In this document: positions 1 through 5,072 of the stretch, one piece after another | Layout: each line of letters begins with the position of its first letter | Numbering within the stretch: position 1 is the stretch's first letter | Assembly: GCA_900547045.1 (NCBI GenBank) | Contig: URFB01000100.1 | Coordinates: 1-5,072, forward strand | Direction of reading: 5' to 3' | Length of the DNA stretch: 5,072 nt | DNA from: an uncultured Mollicutes bacterium | GTDB taxonomy: Bacteria; Bacillota_I; Bacilli_A; Acholeplasmatales; Anaeroplasmataceae | Notes under the pieces: model-generated | Told to the model about the DNA's origin: nothing | The model's database searches: none | The model's input: only the letters and a program-made list of their open reading frames with translations | Made by a program: the position numbers and the translations under genes

Positions 1-57
1 TTGGTTGTTGGAATAATGGAGATTATTATATCTGCGATTTTACTTATTATTAACTAA
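1..57 (+). CDS. Possible 3' end of an upstream gene (partial, unidentified)
   Basis: Frame 1 is open from the window edge and ends at TAA (55-57). It encodes a very hydrophobic 18-residue tail (LVVGIMEIIISAILLIIN) that would suit the last membrane helix of an integral membrane protein. The tail loosely recalls the end of ECF-type substrate-capture subunits, but 18 residues cannot support a family call. Frame 3 is also open to a TAA at 51-53 and would give a polar, Tyr/Cys-rich tail (GCWNNGDYYICDFTYY), so the frame is not certain. An intrinsic terminator about 45 bases downstream fits a plus-strand gene ending here. Function is unknown. Confidence 0.35.
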   Translation: MVVGIMEIIISAILLIIN

Positions 58-73
58 ATAATGGTAAAAAATG

Positions 74-86
74 CGAATTAAATTCG
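74..86. promoter_or_regulatory. CGAATT-A-AATTCG palindrome (candidate operator, copy 1)
   Basis: A perfect dyad with 6-bp arms around a single A. A near-identical copy lies at 250-262 and half-sites occur before oppB. It ends two bases before a TATAAA hexamer (89-94), a position where a bound repressor could block a promoter. The binding protein is unknown; operator function is inferred only from repetition and placement. Confidence 0.35.
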
Positions 87-100
87 TGTATAAAGAAAAT

Positions 101-145
101 AAAAGAGATAAAAACACTACTGTAAACGTTTTCATCTCTTTTTTG
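101..145 (+). terminator. Intrinsic terminator of the upstream gene, AT-rich long stem
   Basis: The arm 101-115 pairs with 128-142 over 15 positions, with a single A-C mismatch (110/133) and a 12-base loop at 116-127. The 3' arm runs into six T's (139-144). A-rich sequence before the stem means it could also terminate minus-strand transcripts. The stem has few G-C pairs, so efficiency is uncertain. It separates the gene ending near 57 from oppA. Confidence 0.6.
121..134. promoter_or_regulatory. CcpA-type cre site (catabolite responsive element)
   Basis: TGTAAACGTTTTCA matches the Bacillota cre consensus TGWAARCGYTWWCW at all 14 positions. In this phylum CcpA bound to HPr-Ser-P uses such sites to repress or activate carbon-metabolism and transport genes. 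It lies 162 bases before the oppA start and overlaps the loop and 3' arm of the terminator hairpin. With the promoter candidate at 158-185 it would be centred about 65 bases before the transcription start, compatible with activation. With a promoter near 89-94 it would lie just downstream of the start, compatible with repression. CcpA itself is not seen here. Confidence 0.6.
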
Positions 146-157
146 TTTATTTTGGGG

Positions 158-185
158 TTGCATTTAAGAAAAAATAGGGTAAAAT
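158..185 (+). promoter_or_regulatory. Candidate sigma-A promoter of oppA
   Basis: TTGCAT (158-163) and TAAAAT (180-185) are separated by 16 bases. The -10 matches TATAAT at 5 of 6 positions; the -35 keeps only the leading TTG. Transcription would start near 192 and give an untranslated leader of about 100 bases. In such AT-rich DNA other choices exist, including TATAAA at 89-94 (no convincing -35) and AATAAT at 263-268, so this is the best of several weak candidates. Confidence 0.35.
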
Positions 186-189
186 AATT

Positions 190-278
190 AACAAAAGATA
201 ACCAAAAAGAATAAAAACTGAATTTCATTTTAGAAGTATGTGATAAAAATGAATTTAATTCGAATAATGGTTATTGTT
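190..278 (+). other. Potentially folded leader before the oppA RBS
   Basis: ATAACC (198-203) can pair with GGTTAT (269-274), and AACA (190-193) with TGTT (275-278) after a four-base bulge. Inside, TTCATTTT (224-231) is perfectly complementary to AAAATGAA (246-253) with a 14-base loop. The outer helix would end directly against the AAGGAGG at 279-285. The pairs are A-T rich and no known riboswitch class is recognised; chance is a real alternative. Confidence 0.2.
250..262. promoter_or_regulatory. TGAATT-T-AATTCG palindrome (candidate operator, copy 2)
   Basis: The reverse complement of this site matches copy 1 (74-86) at 12 of 13 bases. It sits 17 bases before the oppA RBS and is followed directly by AATAAT, a -10-like hexamer. 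Placement close to a start suits an operator, but this is inference. Confidence 0.3.
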
Positions 279-285
279 AAGGAGG
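279..285 (+). promoter_or_regulatory. RBS of oppA, decides the start at 296
   Basis: AAGGAGG is a near-perfect Shine-Dalgarno sequence. It lies 10 bases before ATG 296 but only 1 base before the in-frame ATG at 287, which is too close to be used. The start is therefore placed at 296. Confidence 0.9.
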
Positions 286-295
286 AATGTTTACA

Positions 296-2737
296 ATGAA
301 CAAAAAGGTAACGAAATTAGGTATTGTAGGTTTATCTGCTTTAGCACTAGCATCATGTAGTTCAACAGATGCTGATAGAAGCTATGCTAATGTTGATAAC
401 GGAAATGTAACTCTTAAGGTTGGTGGTACAGATACAACATTTAAGGGAGCTTCAACAGAAGAAAAAACTAAAGTATTAGGTCTTATTGAAAAATATGCTG
501 TAGAAAACAATTTAACTGGTATTTCTCTATTTGAAAATGGTGGATATCAAATGTTTAATTCTAATGTTCAATTAGGATCAGATACTTATATTACAGGTTA
601 TGGTTTTGGTACTCTTCGCGAGGGAAATATAACTGGTGATCTTGCTGGTGAGTCAAACCAAGTTTGGAAAAGATATTATCATACATATGAAACAGAAGAT
701 CCGGGCAATCTAAACTTTATGGATGATAAGGGATCTGTTGTTGGTGGCCTTATTGGTTATGCAAGTGCTTCATATTTTGATAATAAGATGAACTCATCTA
801 AGGATGGATATGAATGGATTGGAAATCTATCTAAACAAGATCGTCCTACAGCTGTTAATGCTAATGCTGATGGTACGTCTGATACATTTAGATTTGAAGT
901 TAAGGTTGGTAGTGAACTTAAATATAATACATTAACTTCTAATGGTACTTTGGCAAAATATGCAGGTCGTGAGGTTACGCTTGATGACTATCTTACACCA
1001 TATAAATTACTATGGACAAAGAAGGTTGGATTTGCACGAGCTGCTGAAAATTTAACATCTTCAAGTGGTATTGCTGGTGCAAATGAGTATTATAATGCTT
1101 CTGGTGATGGAATTGATGAAGAATCATTTAAGAATGTTGGAGTTAAAGCTTATGCTGAAAATGGTAAAAGCTATCTTGAATTTAAGCTTAATCGAACAAC
1201 AACTCCATTCATGGCTATGTATTATTTAAATAGTTCAATGTATGCTCCAGTTCCAATGGATTTTATTAAGGAATTGGGTGCAGGTGATGCAATAGCAGGT
1301 GCTAAGGTTTGGGGAAAGAAAACCGATTCTGGTTTAACTCCAGTAGATACAACATTATCAACAGGAGCTTATGTTCTTGAGGCTTGGGAAACTGATAAGC
1401 AAATCGTATGGAAAAAGAATGACATGGTTGATACTGGCGATGATTATAAAATTAAAGGCATTCACGTTGCAATTTTAAAGGCTTTGTCAACTGACCCTGA
1501 GGCTGCTTTAAATGAATTCTTAGCTAATAAGCTTTCTGCATGTGGTATTCCAACTACTCAGTTATCAAAATATAAAAATGACCCTCGTACAAAGACTGTA
1601 GAAGGAGATAGCGTATTTAAATTAAATGTTAATTCATGTGATGAAAAAATGTGGGAAAAATTATTTGGTGTTAATGGTACAATCGCTCAAACAGCTAAAT
1701 CTGATTATTGGGATGTTGAACCAGCTATGTCAAATGATAGTTTCTTGCTAGGACTTTCTTATGCAATTAATCGTACTGAGTTTGCTGATAAGCGTGGTAA
1801 GGTTGCATCAGTTAACTTCTTCTCAAATAACTATTTAAGTGATGCCGAAAATGGTGTTTCTTATGATGCATCAGAAGCTCATAAAGCTGCAATCGCATCT
1901 CGTACGGCTGATGGTACATTATCAGATGGATATAGTTTAACATTAGCTCAACAATATTTTGCTACAGCTGCTAAGGAATTAACTGATTCTGGTGTTTATA
2001 AGAGCGGAGATAAGATTGATATTGAAATTGCTTGGATGTATCAAACACAAATTTCTAGTTATGGTGAAGATTTAAAGAAGTATTTTGAGGATGCTTTCAA
2101 TAGTTCTGAGGCTAATACTAAGTATGGTTTGAAACTTAATGTTACAAATACTTCAGTTGCATCTTGGTCTGATGTATATTACAAGAAGATGATGGTTGGT
2201 CAATATGATATTGCCTTTGGTTCTATTTCAGGAAATACTTTTGACCCACTTAACTTCATGGAAGTTTTAAAGTCTGACAACTCTTCTGGCTTTACACTTA
2301 ACTGGGGTGTTGATACAAATGTTCCTGCAATTGAGTATAATGGAAAGATGTATTCTTTTGATGCATTATGGCAAGCATTTGATACACACTGCTATATTAC
2401 TGATGATGGTGCTAAAACATCAAGTGCGGACTCTGTAGATGCTGTTTTACAAAAGTCATCTCATAATGAAGATGGAACTCGTGATGTTGAAATTAAAACT
2501 GCAATAGCATATGAAAATGATGAAATTGATAGTTATTCAATTGTTGGTAAGATTGGTTCTTATTCATTTACTTTAAATGATATTGATAAGATAACATTTA
2601 CTGTTGATGGTGATGTAGTTAAGGTTACAATTCCTAAGGAAATTGAGGAAAAGTTTGATTCGCTTGAAATCACAGTTACCTTTAGTGTAAGTGGTAATCC
2701 AGTTGAAAAAACAGTTAAAGTGGATATTTTAGCTTAA
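296..2737 (+). CDS. oppA: Oligopeptide-type ABC transporter substrate-binding lipoprotein, apparently circularly permuted
   Basis: An 813-residue extracytoplasmic solute-binding protein of the SBP_bac_5 (OppA/DppA) family, expected to capture peptides or similar oligomers and deliver them to OppBC. Residues 1-20 are a lipoprotein signal (charged MNKK, hydrophobic core, lipobox LASC) and Cys21 is the lipidated residue. Family landmarks include EDPGNLNF (about 134-141), the REVTLDDY region (225-232), STGAYVLEAW (355-364), AINRTEFA (490-497), GQYDIAFGSISGNTFDPLNF (635-654) and YNGKMYSFDALWQAFD (681-696). After the last, the usual terminal helix-strand segment is absent; a matching segment occurs at 53-112 (STEEKTKVLGLIEKYAVENN, then GISLFENGGYQMF and YITGYGFG). 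Residues about 702-813 form an additional beta-rich, possibly Ig-like domain. The length clearly exceeds the usual 520-600 residues. The terminator downstream and oppBC context support the role; family assignment is firm, the substrate is unknown. Confidence 0.92.
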   Translation: MNKKVTKLGIVGLSALALASCSSTDADRSYANVDNGNVTLKVGGTDTTFKGASTEEKTKVLGLIEKYAVENNLTGISLFENGGYQMFNSNVQLGSDTYITGYGFGTLREGNITGDLAGESNQVWKRYYHTYETEDPGNLNFMDDKGSVVGGLIGYASASYFDNKMNSSKDGYEWIGNLSKQDRPTAVNANADGTSDTFRFEVKVGSELKYNTLTSNGTLAKYAGREVTLDDYLTPYKLLWTKKVGFARAAENLTSSSGIAGANEYYNASGDGIDEESFKNVGVKAYAENGKSYLEFKLNRTTTPFMAMYYLNSSMYAPVPMDFIKELGAGDAIAGAKVWGKKTDSGLTPVDTTLSTGAYVLEAWETDKQIVWKKNDMVDTGDDYKIKGIHVAILKALSTDPEAALNEFLANKLSACGIPTTQLSKYKNDPRTKTVEGDSVFKLNVNSCDEKMWEKLFGVNGTIAQTAKSDYWDVEPAMSNDSFLLGLSYAINRTEFADKRGKVASVNFFSNNYLSDAENGVSYDASEAHKAAIASRTADGTLSDGYSLTLAQQYFATAAKELTDSGVYKSGDKIDIEIAWMYQTQISSYGEDLKKYFEDAFNSSEANTKYGLKLNVTNTSVASWSDVYYKKMMVGQYDIAFGSISGNTFDPLNFMEVLKSDNSSGFTLNWGVDTNVPAIEYNGKMYSFDALWQAFDTHCYITDDGAKTSSADSVDAVLQKSSHNEDGTRDVEIKTAIAYENDEIDSYSIVGKIGSYSFTLNDIDKITFTVDGDVVKVTIPKEIEEKFDSLEITVTFSVSGNPVEKTVKVDILA

Positions 2738-2751
2738 AAAGAATAAAAATT

Positions 2752-2780
2752 AGGGGCTTTTAAATTAAGCCTCTTTTTTT
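2752..2780 (+). terminator. Intrinsic terminator after oppA
   Basis: AGGGGCTT (2752-2759) pairs with AAGCCTCT (2767-2774), including one G-U pair, around a 7-base loop, and seven T's follow (2774-2780). It begins 15 bases after the oppA stop. Such a hairpin between a binding-protein gene and its permease genes usually lowers downstream expression and stabilises the upstream mRNA. Confidence 0.85.
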
Positions 2781-2786
2781 AAACTA

Positions 2787-2819
2787 AATTCGAAATTAAA
2801 TCTAATAATCGAATTATTA
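2787..2819. promoter_or_regulatory. AATTCG / CGAATT half-sites and TAATAAT inverted repeat
   Basis: AATTCG (2787-2792) and CGAATT (2810-2815) are the same half-sites as the palindromes before oppA, here 17 bases apart. The second overlaps a perfect 7-bp inverted repeat, TAATAAT (2803-2809) and ATTATTA (2813-2819), around CGA. This could be a spread-out operator for oppBC. The region is very A-T rich, so the inverted repeat alone is weak evidence. Confidence 0.3.
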
Positions 2820-2873
2820 TTCATTTTTATATTTATTAAAATGTAAAAAAGTTCGCAAAAAGTAGTTTTTCTC

Positions 2874-2903
2874 TTGAATATCAATATGCTTTTTTGATAT
2901 AAT
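2874..2903 (+). promoter_or_regulatory. Sigma-A promoter of oppBC with extended -10
   Basis: TTGAAT (2874-2879, matching TTGA of the -35) is 18 bases from a perfect TATAAT (2898-2903), and TG at 2895-2896 makes an extended -10 (TGaTATAAT). Transcription would start near 2910, leaving about 23 untranslated bases that hold the RBS. This allows oppBC to be transcribed independently of oppA. Confidence 0.78.
2878..2900. repeat. ATATCAA-N9-TTGATAT inverted repeat within the oppB promoter
   Basis: Perfect 7-bp arms (2878-2884 and 2894-2900) separated by 9 bases span the gap between -35 and -10 and include half of the -10. Dyads placed this way often bind repressors. No known operator consensus is recognised, and part of the match comes from the -10 itself. 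Confidence 0.35.
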
Positions 2904-2918
2904 AAAGAAAAATATAAA

Positions 2919-2924
2919 AAGGAG
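2919..2924 (+). promoter_or_regulatory. RBS of oppB, decides the start at 2933
   Basis: AAGGAG ends 8 bases before ATG 2933. An in-frame GTG at 2924 overlaps the RBS itself and so cannot be the start it serves. Confidence 0.9.
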
Positions 2925-2932
2925 TGAAGCAT

Positions 2933-3970
2933 ATGTGGAAATATGTTTTGAAAAGATTAGTTTTAGCATTGATTACGGCCATAATCATTCTATCACTAAC
3001 ATTTATACTAATTAAACTGTTGCCATTTACAAAGCCAGTTGGACCTAATGAAACTCAATTTGGATATTATATGAAGGAAGTTACAGATGGCTTCGTATAT
3101 GATTTAACAAAGGAAACAAGTAAGTATGGTGAATTATTGTGGCATTATACAGATACGACTGGAACAGAACATTATTTTTATCAAGTGCCAATTATGACAC
3201 AATATGGTCGTTGGGTAAAAAATATTGTTACTGAATGGAACTGGGGGACATCAGTACAAATAGCTGTTGGTATGAAGGCTACTAGTATTATTGGTGAGAA
3301 AATTGGTGTTTCAATGAAACTTAATATTATATCAACAATTATAGCCGTTCCCCTTGGAATTTTACTTGGTGTTATAGCAGCACTTAAGAAGAATAAGCCA
3401 ACAGATCATATTATTTCAACCTTGGTAATGATTTTTATTTCAATTCCAAGCTTCGTACTTATTACGTTTATACTATTAATATTCTGTTATAATTTGGGTT
3501 GGTTACCTACTAAATGGCCAGCAAGTACCGCTCCAACTTCGGAAAAAGTATTAGCGTATATTGTGCCTGTACTCTGCCTGTCTTTTGGTTCTATTTGTGG
3601 CTATTGTCGTTTTACACGTGCAGAACTATGCGAGGTTATGTCAAGTGAGTATTTATTACTTGCCCGTACTAAAGGGCTTACAAATCGTCAAGCCATTATA
3701 AGACATGCTTTAAGAAATGCAATGGTACCGATTGTTCCTTCTATTTTAGCTGAATTCTTAAGTATAATGGGTGGTTCTATGATTTTGGAAAATTTGTATG
3801 GAATTCCTGGAATTGGTTCATTGTTTGTTGATGCATTAAGTAAAAATGACTATAATGTACTATTTGTTGATATGGCTATTTTTACAACATTTGGATTATG
3901 TGCAGGTGTATTAGTCGATATTTCTTATGGATTTATTGACCCTAGAATTAGAATGGGGGCGAAGAAATAA
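2933..3970 (+). CDS. oppB: Oligopeptide-type ABC transporter permease, OppB/DppB family
   Basis: A 345-residue inner-membrane permease that forms half of the translocation channel with OppC. Predicted membrane segments lie near residues 9-29, 129-150, 160-186, 208-226, 266-288 and 307-330. The cytoplasmic EAA loop that contacts the ATPases is clear (about 239-266, with ARTKGLTNRQAIIRHALRNA), followed by family motifs NLYGIPGIG (287-295) and the terminal DPRIRMG (336-342). In the first external loop QYGRWVKNI...WNWGTS is the usual OppB element before TM2. That loop spans about residues 30-128, roughly 30 residues longer than in classical OppB of about 306 residues, and LPFTKP replaces the common LPGDP motif. 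It has its own promoter and RBS, and its stop overlaps the oppC start. The family is secure; the name opp rather than dpp/app is by convention. Confidence 0.93.
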   Translation: MWKYVLKRLVLALITAIIILSLTFILIKLLPFTKPVGPNETQFGYYMKEVTDGFVYDLTKETSKYGELLWHYTDTTGTEHYFYQVPIMTQYGRWVKNIVTEWNWGTSVQIAVGMKATSIIGEKIGVSMKLNIISTIIAVPLGILLGVIAALKKNKPTDHIISTLVMIFISIPSFVLITFILLIFCYNLGWLPTKWPASTAPTSEKVLAYIVPVLCLSFGSICGYCRFTRAELCEVMSSEYLLLARTKGLTNRQAIIRHALRNAMVPIVPSILAEFLSIMGGSMILENLYGIPGIGSLFVDALSKNDYNVLFVDMAIFTTFGLCAGVLVDISYGFIDPRIRMGAKK

Positions 3971-5072
3971 TGAATGATAAAAATAAAACTTATGATGCCT
4001 ATGGTAACGAGGTTGTCCTAACAAGTGAGGATTTTACGCTTATTCAAAATAAAGATAAAATAGCTGACGAAAAGTTTCAAACAAAAACAACAACATTTGC
4101 TAAGGATGCATTTAAACGCTTTTGTAAAAATAAGTCATCAGTTGTTGGCGCAATAATTATAGGCTTGTTATTGATATTATCAATATTTGTTCCTTTATTT
4201 TCGGGAAATGACGTTTCTAAGACAACATATCCTGAGCAGGCATTACTTCCACCTAAATTATTTAAAACTGGTACTGGTTGGTGGGATGGTACTAAGCACT
4301 ACAAAAACCAAGTTTATGATTTTGAAGCACAAGAAGTAGCAGGTGGTTCTTTTAAAAATGATTGCATCGTTTTAAAGACCTTAAATTTAAGTGAAAAAAC
4401 AACTATTAATCAAGCAGTAAGTGGTGCTCATTATGGTACATTACTTGTAATTCAAAGTTCATCATTGCAAGATGGAGTTAATCCTGAAACTCAAACATTC
4501 ACTTATCAAACCGGTAATACAGTTTCACTTAGTCAAAATGATGCATTAAAGATTAATGTTAAATTTGGAAATGTTTCTAGTGATACAGCGGAGTATGGCA
4601 ATATTGTTACCTCTAAATATAAATTCTATGTCTTAGATACAACTACAAATACACGTTATTATAGTGGTGAATTTAAAAGTCAAGGTGAAAGTGATAGTTT
4701 TGATGTTAAACAAATTTTAACTCAAAATAACGTTGCTGAAATTCAAAGTGCTAAATTTGGCTTTGAAATTCTACCTTCTACGGGTTCTAATTTAACTTAT
4801 TTAGGAATTAATAGTATTAACTTTGACACTACAAATATTTTTGATGATAAAAAAGCCTCATTTGAAAATTTTAATATCTTAGATGCAAATGCACAGGTTT
4901 TAACAAATATTGCTTCATCAGGTGAAATCCCTGCAAATTATTGGCAACCATCAAATGCAATAAGAAAGGTATATGCTGCAAGTATACAATATGCATCATT
5001 TGATTATGATGAATATGCAAGTAAGCTTGCCAGCAAAAATCTTGAAATTGCTATTGATAGACTTAACGAATG
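3970..5072 (+). CDS. oppC: Oligopeptide-type ABC transporter permease OppC with large extracytoplasmic insertion (3' truncated by window)
   Basis: The reading frame starts at ATG 3970, inside the oppB stop (TAATG), and stays open for 367 codons to the window edge. Only a weak GAAG precedes it, so translation is probably coupled to oppB. Residues 1-56 are a cytoplasmic N-terminus ending in an amphipathic, basic stretch (FAKDAFKRFCKNKSS) typical of the OppC N-terminal region. TM1 is about 57-78 (VVGAIIIGLLLILSIFVPLF), followed by the family-like LLPPKLF (92-98) and WWDGTKHY (104-111). About 289 non-membrane residues follow without reaching the HxxGTDxxGRD-type motif that normally comes about 30 residues after TM1. 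The inserted part is rich in Thr, Ser, Asn, Gln and beta-prone stretches, for example INVKFG (195-200) and KYKFYVLD (216-223), suggesting a beta-sandwich outside the cell. Assignment rests on position after oppB and the N-terminal pattern; the permease core lies beyond the window. Confidence 0.82.
   Translation, partial: MNDKNKTYDAYGNEVVLTSEDFTLIQNKDKIADEKFQTKTTTFAKDAFKRFCKNKSSVVGAIIIGLLLILSIFVPLFSGNDVSKTTYPEQALLPPKLFKTGTGWWDGTKHYKNQVYDFEAQEVAGGSFKNDCIVLKTLNLSEKTTINQAVSGAHYGTLLVIQSSSLQDGVNPETQTFTYQTGNTVSLSQNDALKINVKFGNVSSDTAEYGNIVTSKYKFYVLDTTTNTRYYSGEFKSQGESDSFDVKQILTQNNVAEIQSAKFGFEILPSTGSNLTYLGINSINFDTTNIFDDKKASFENFNILDANAQVLTNIASSGEIPANYWQPSNAIRKVYAASIQYASFDYDEYASKLASKNLEIAIDRLNE

Noticed and set aside
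1..57. Naming the upstream gene as an ECF transporter S component
   Set aside because: Only an 18-residue hydrophobic tail is visible and the reading frame is not certain, so the resemblance is too weak.
40..228. Minus-strand open frame of 62 codons
   Set aside because: Its product is a low-complexity Phe/Leu/Lys/Asn-rich peptide of the kind AT-rich noncoding DNA yields. It runs across the terminator hairpin and cre site, and I see no AGGAGG-type RBS before its start.
263..275. AATAA-TGG-TTATT inverted repeat as a separate operator
   Set aside because: Five-base A/T-only arms are expected by chance here, and its 3' part is used in the larger leader pairing.
3955..3964. GGGGGCGAAG as a normal RBS for oppC
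   Set aside because: It lacks an AGGAG core at proper spacing; the TAATG overlap makes translational coupling to oppB the better explanation.
296..5070. Mycoplasma/Spiroplasma origin with TGA read as Trp
   Set aside because: The three long frames encode Trp as TGG throughout and contain no in-frame TGA.
4204..5070. Calling the OppC insertion a carbohydrate-binding module
   Set aside because: The strand-rich, Thr/Ser/Asn-rich pattern is compatible with a jelly-roll, but no diagnostic motif is visible, so only a beta-rich external domain is claimed.
1..5072. CRISPR array, tRNA, rRNA, insertion sequence or transposase
   Set aside because: No spaced direct repeats, cloverleaf with CCA-type end, rRNA-like segment or transposase motif was seen on either strand.

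Overview
The window comes from an AT-rich, low-GC Gram-positive-type bacterium (Bacillota, or a related Mollicutes/Erysipelotrichia-like lineage). This rests on strong AAGGAG-type ribosome binding sites, a lipobox lipoprotein, sigma-A-like promoters and a perfect CcpA cre-type site. Every tryptophan is TGG and no in-frame TGA interrupts the long genes, which argues for the standard code and against Mycoplasma-type recoding. The species cannot be named from this sequence.

Layout: positions 1-57 probably hold the last codons of an upstream gene. Positions 58-295 are a regulatory region with an AT-rich intrinsic terminator, a 14/14 cre match inside that hairpin, two copies of a CGAATT-n-AATTCG palindrome, a weak promoter candidate and a strong RBS. 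Next is a lipoprotein solute-binding protein of the oligopeptide/dipeptide (SBP_bac_5) family, oppA (296-2737). Positions 2738-2932 contain an intrinsic terminator, more CGAATT/AATTCG half-sites and a strong extended -10 promoter. Then come oppB (2933-3970) and oppC (3970 to beyond the window end), joined by a TAATG stop/start overlap.

Together these genes form the binding-protein and permease part of an Opp/Dpp-type ABC importer. OppA is anchored to the outer face of the membrane and hands substrate to the OppB-OppC channel; the ATPases (oppD/oppF) would be expected just downstream but are not in the window. The terminator after oppA and the separate promoter before oppB suggest that oppA is expressed at a different, probably higher, level than the permease.

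The most unusual points concern protein architecture. OppA appears circularly permuted: the helix-strand segment that normally ends an SBP_bac_5 protein sits at the N-terminus, and an extra beta-rich domain takes its usual place at the C-terminus. OppC carries at least about 289 residues of extracytoplasmic, beta-rich sequence between its first membrane helix and the (unseen) permease core. OppB has a longer than usual first external loop. The three may form an enlarged external assembly. The substrate (peptide or another oligomer) cannot be fixed from the sequence.
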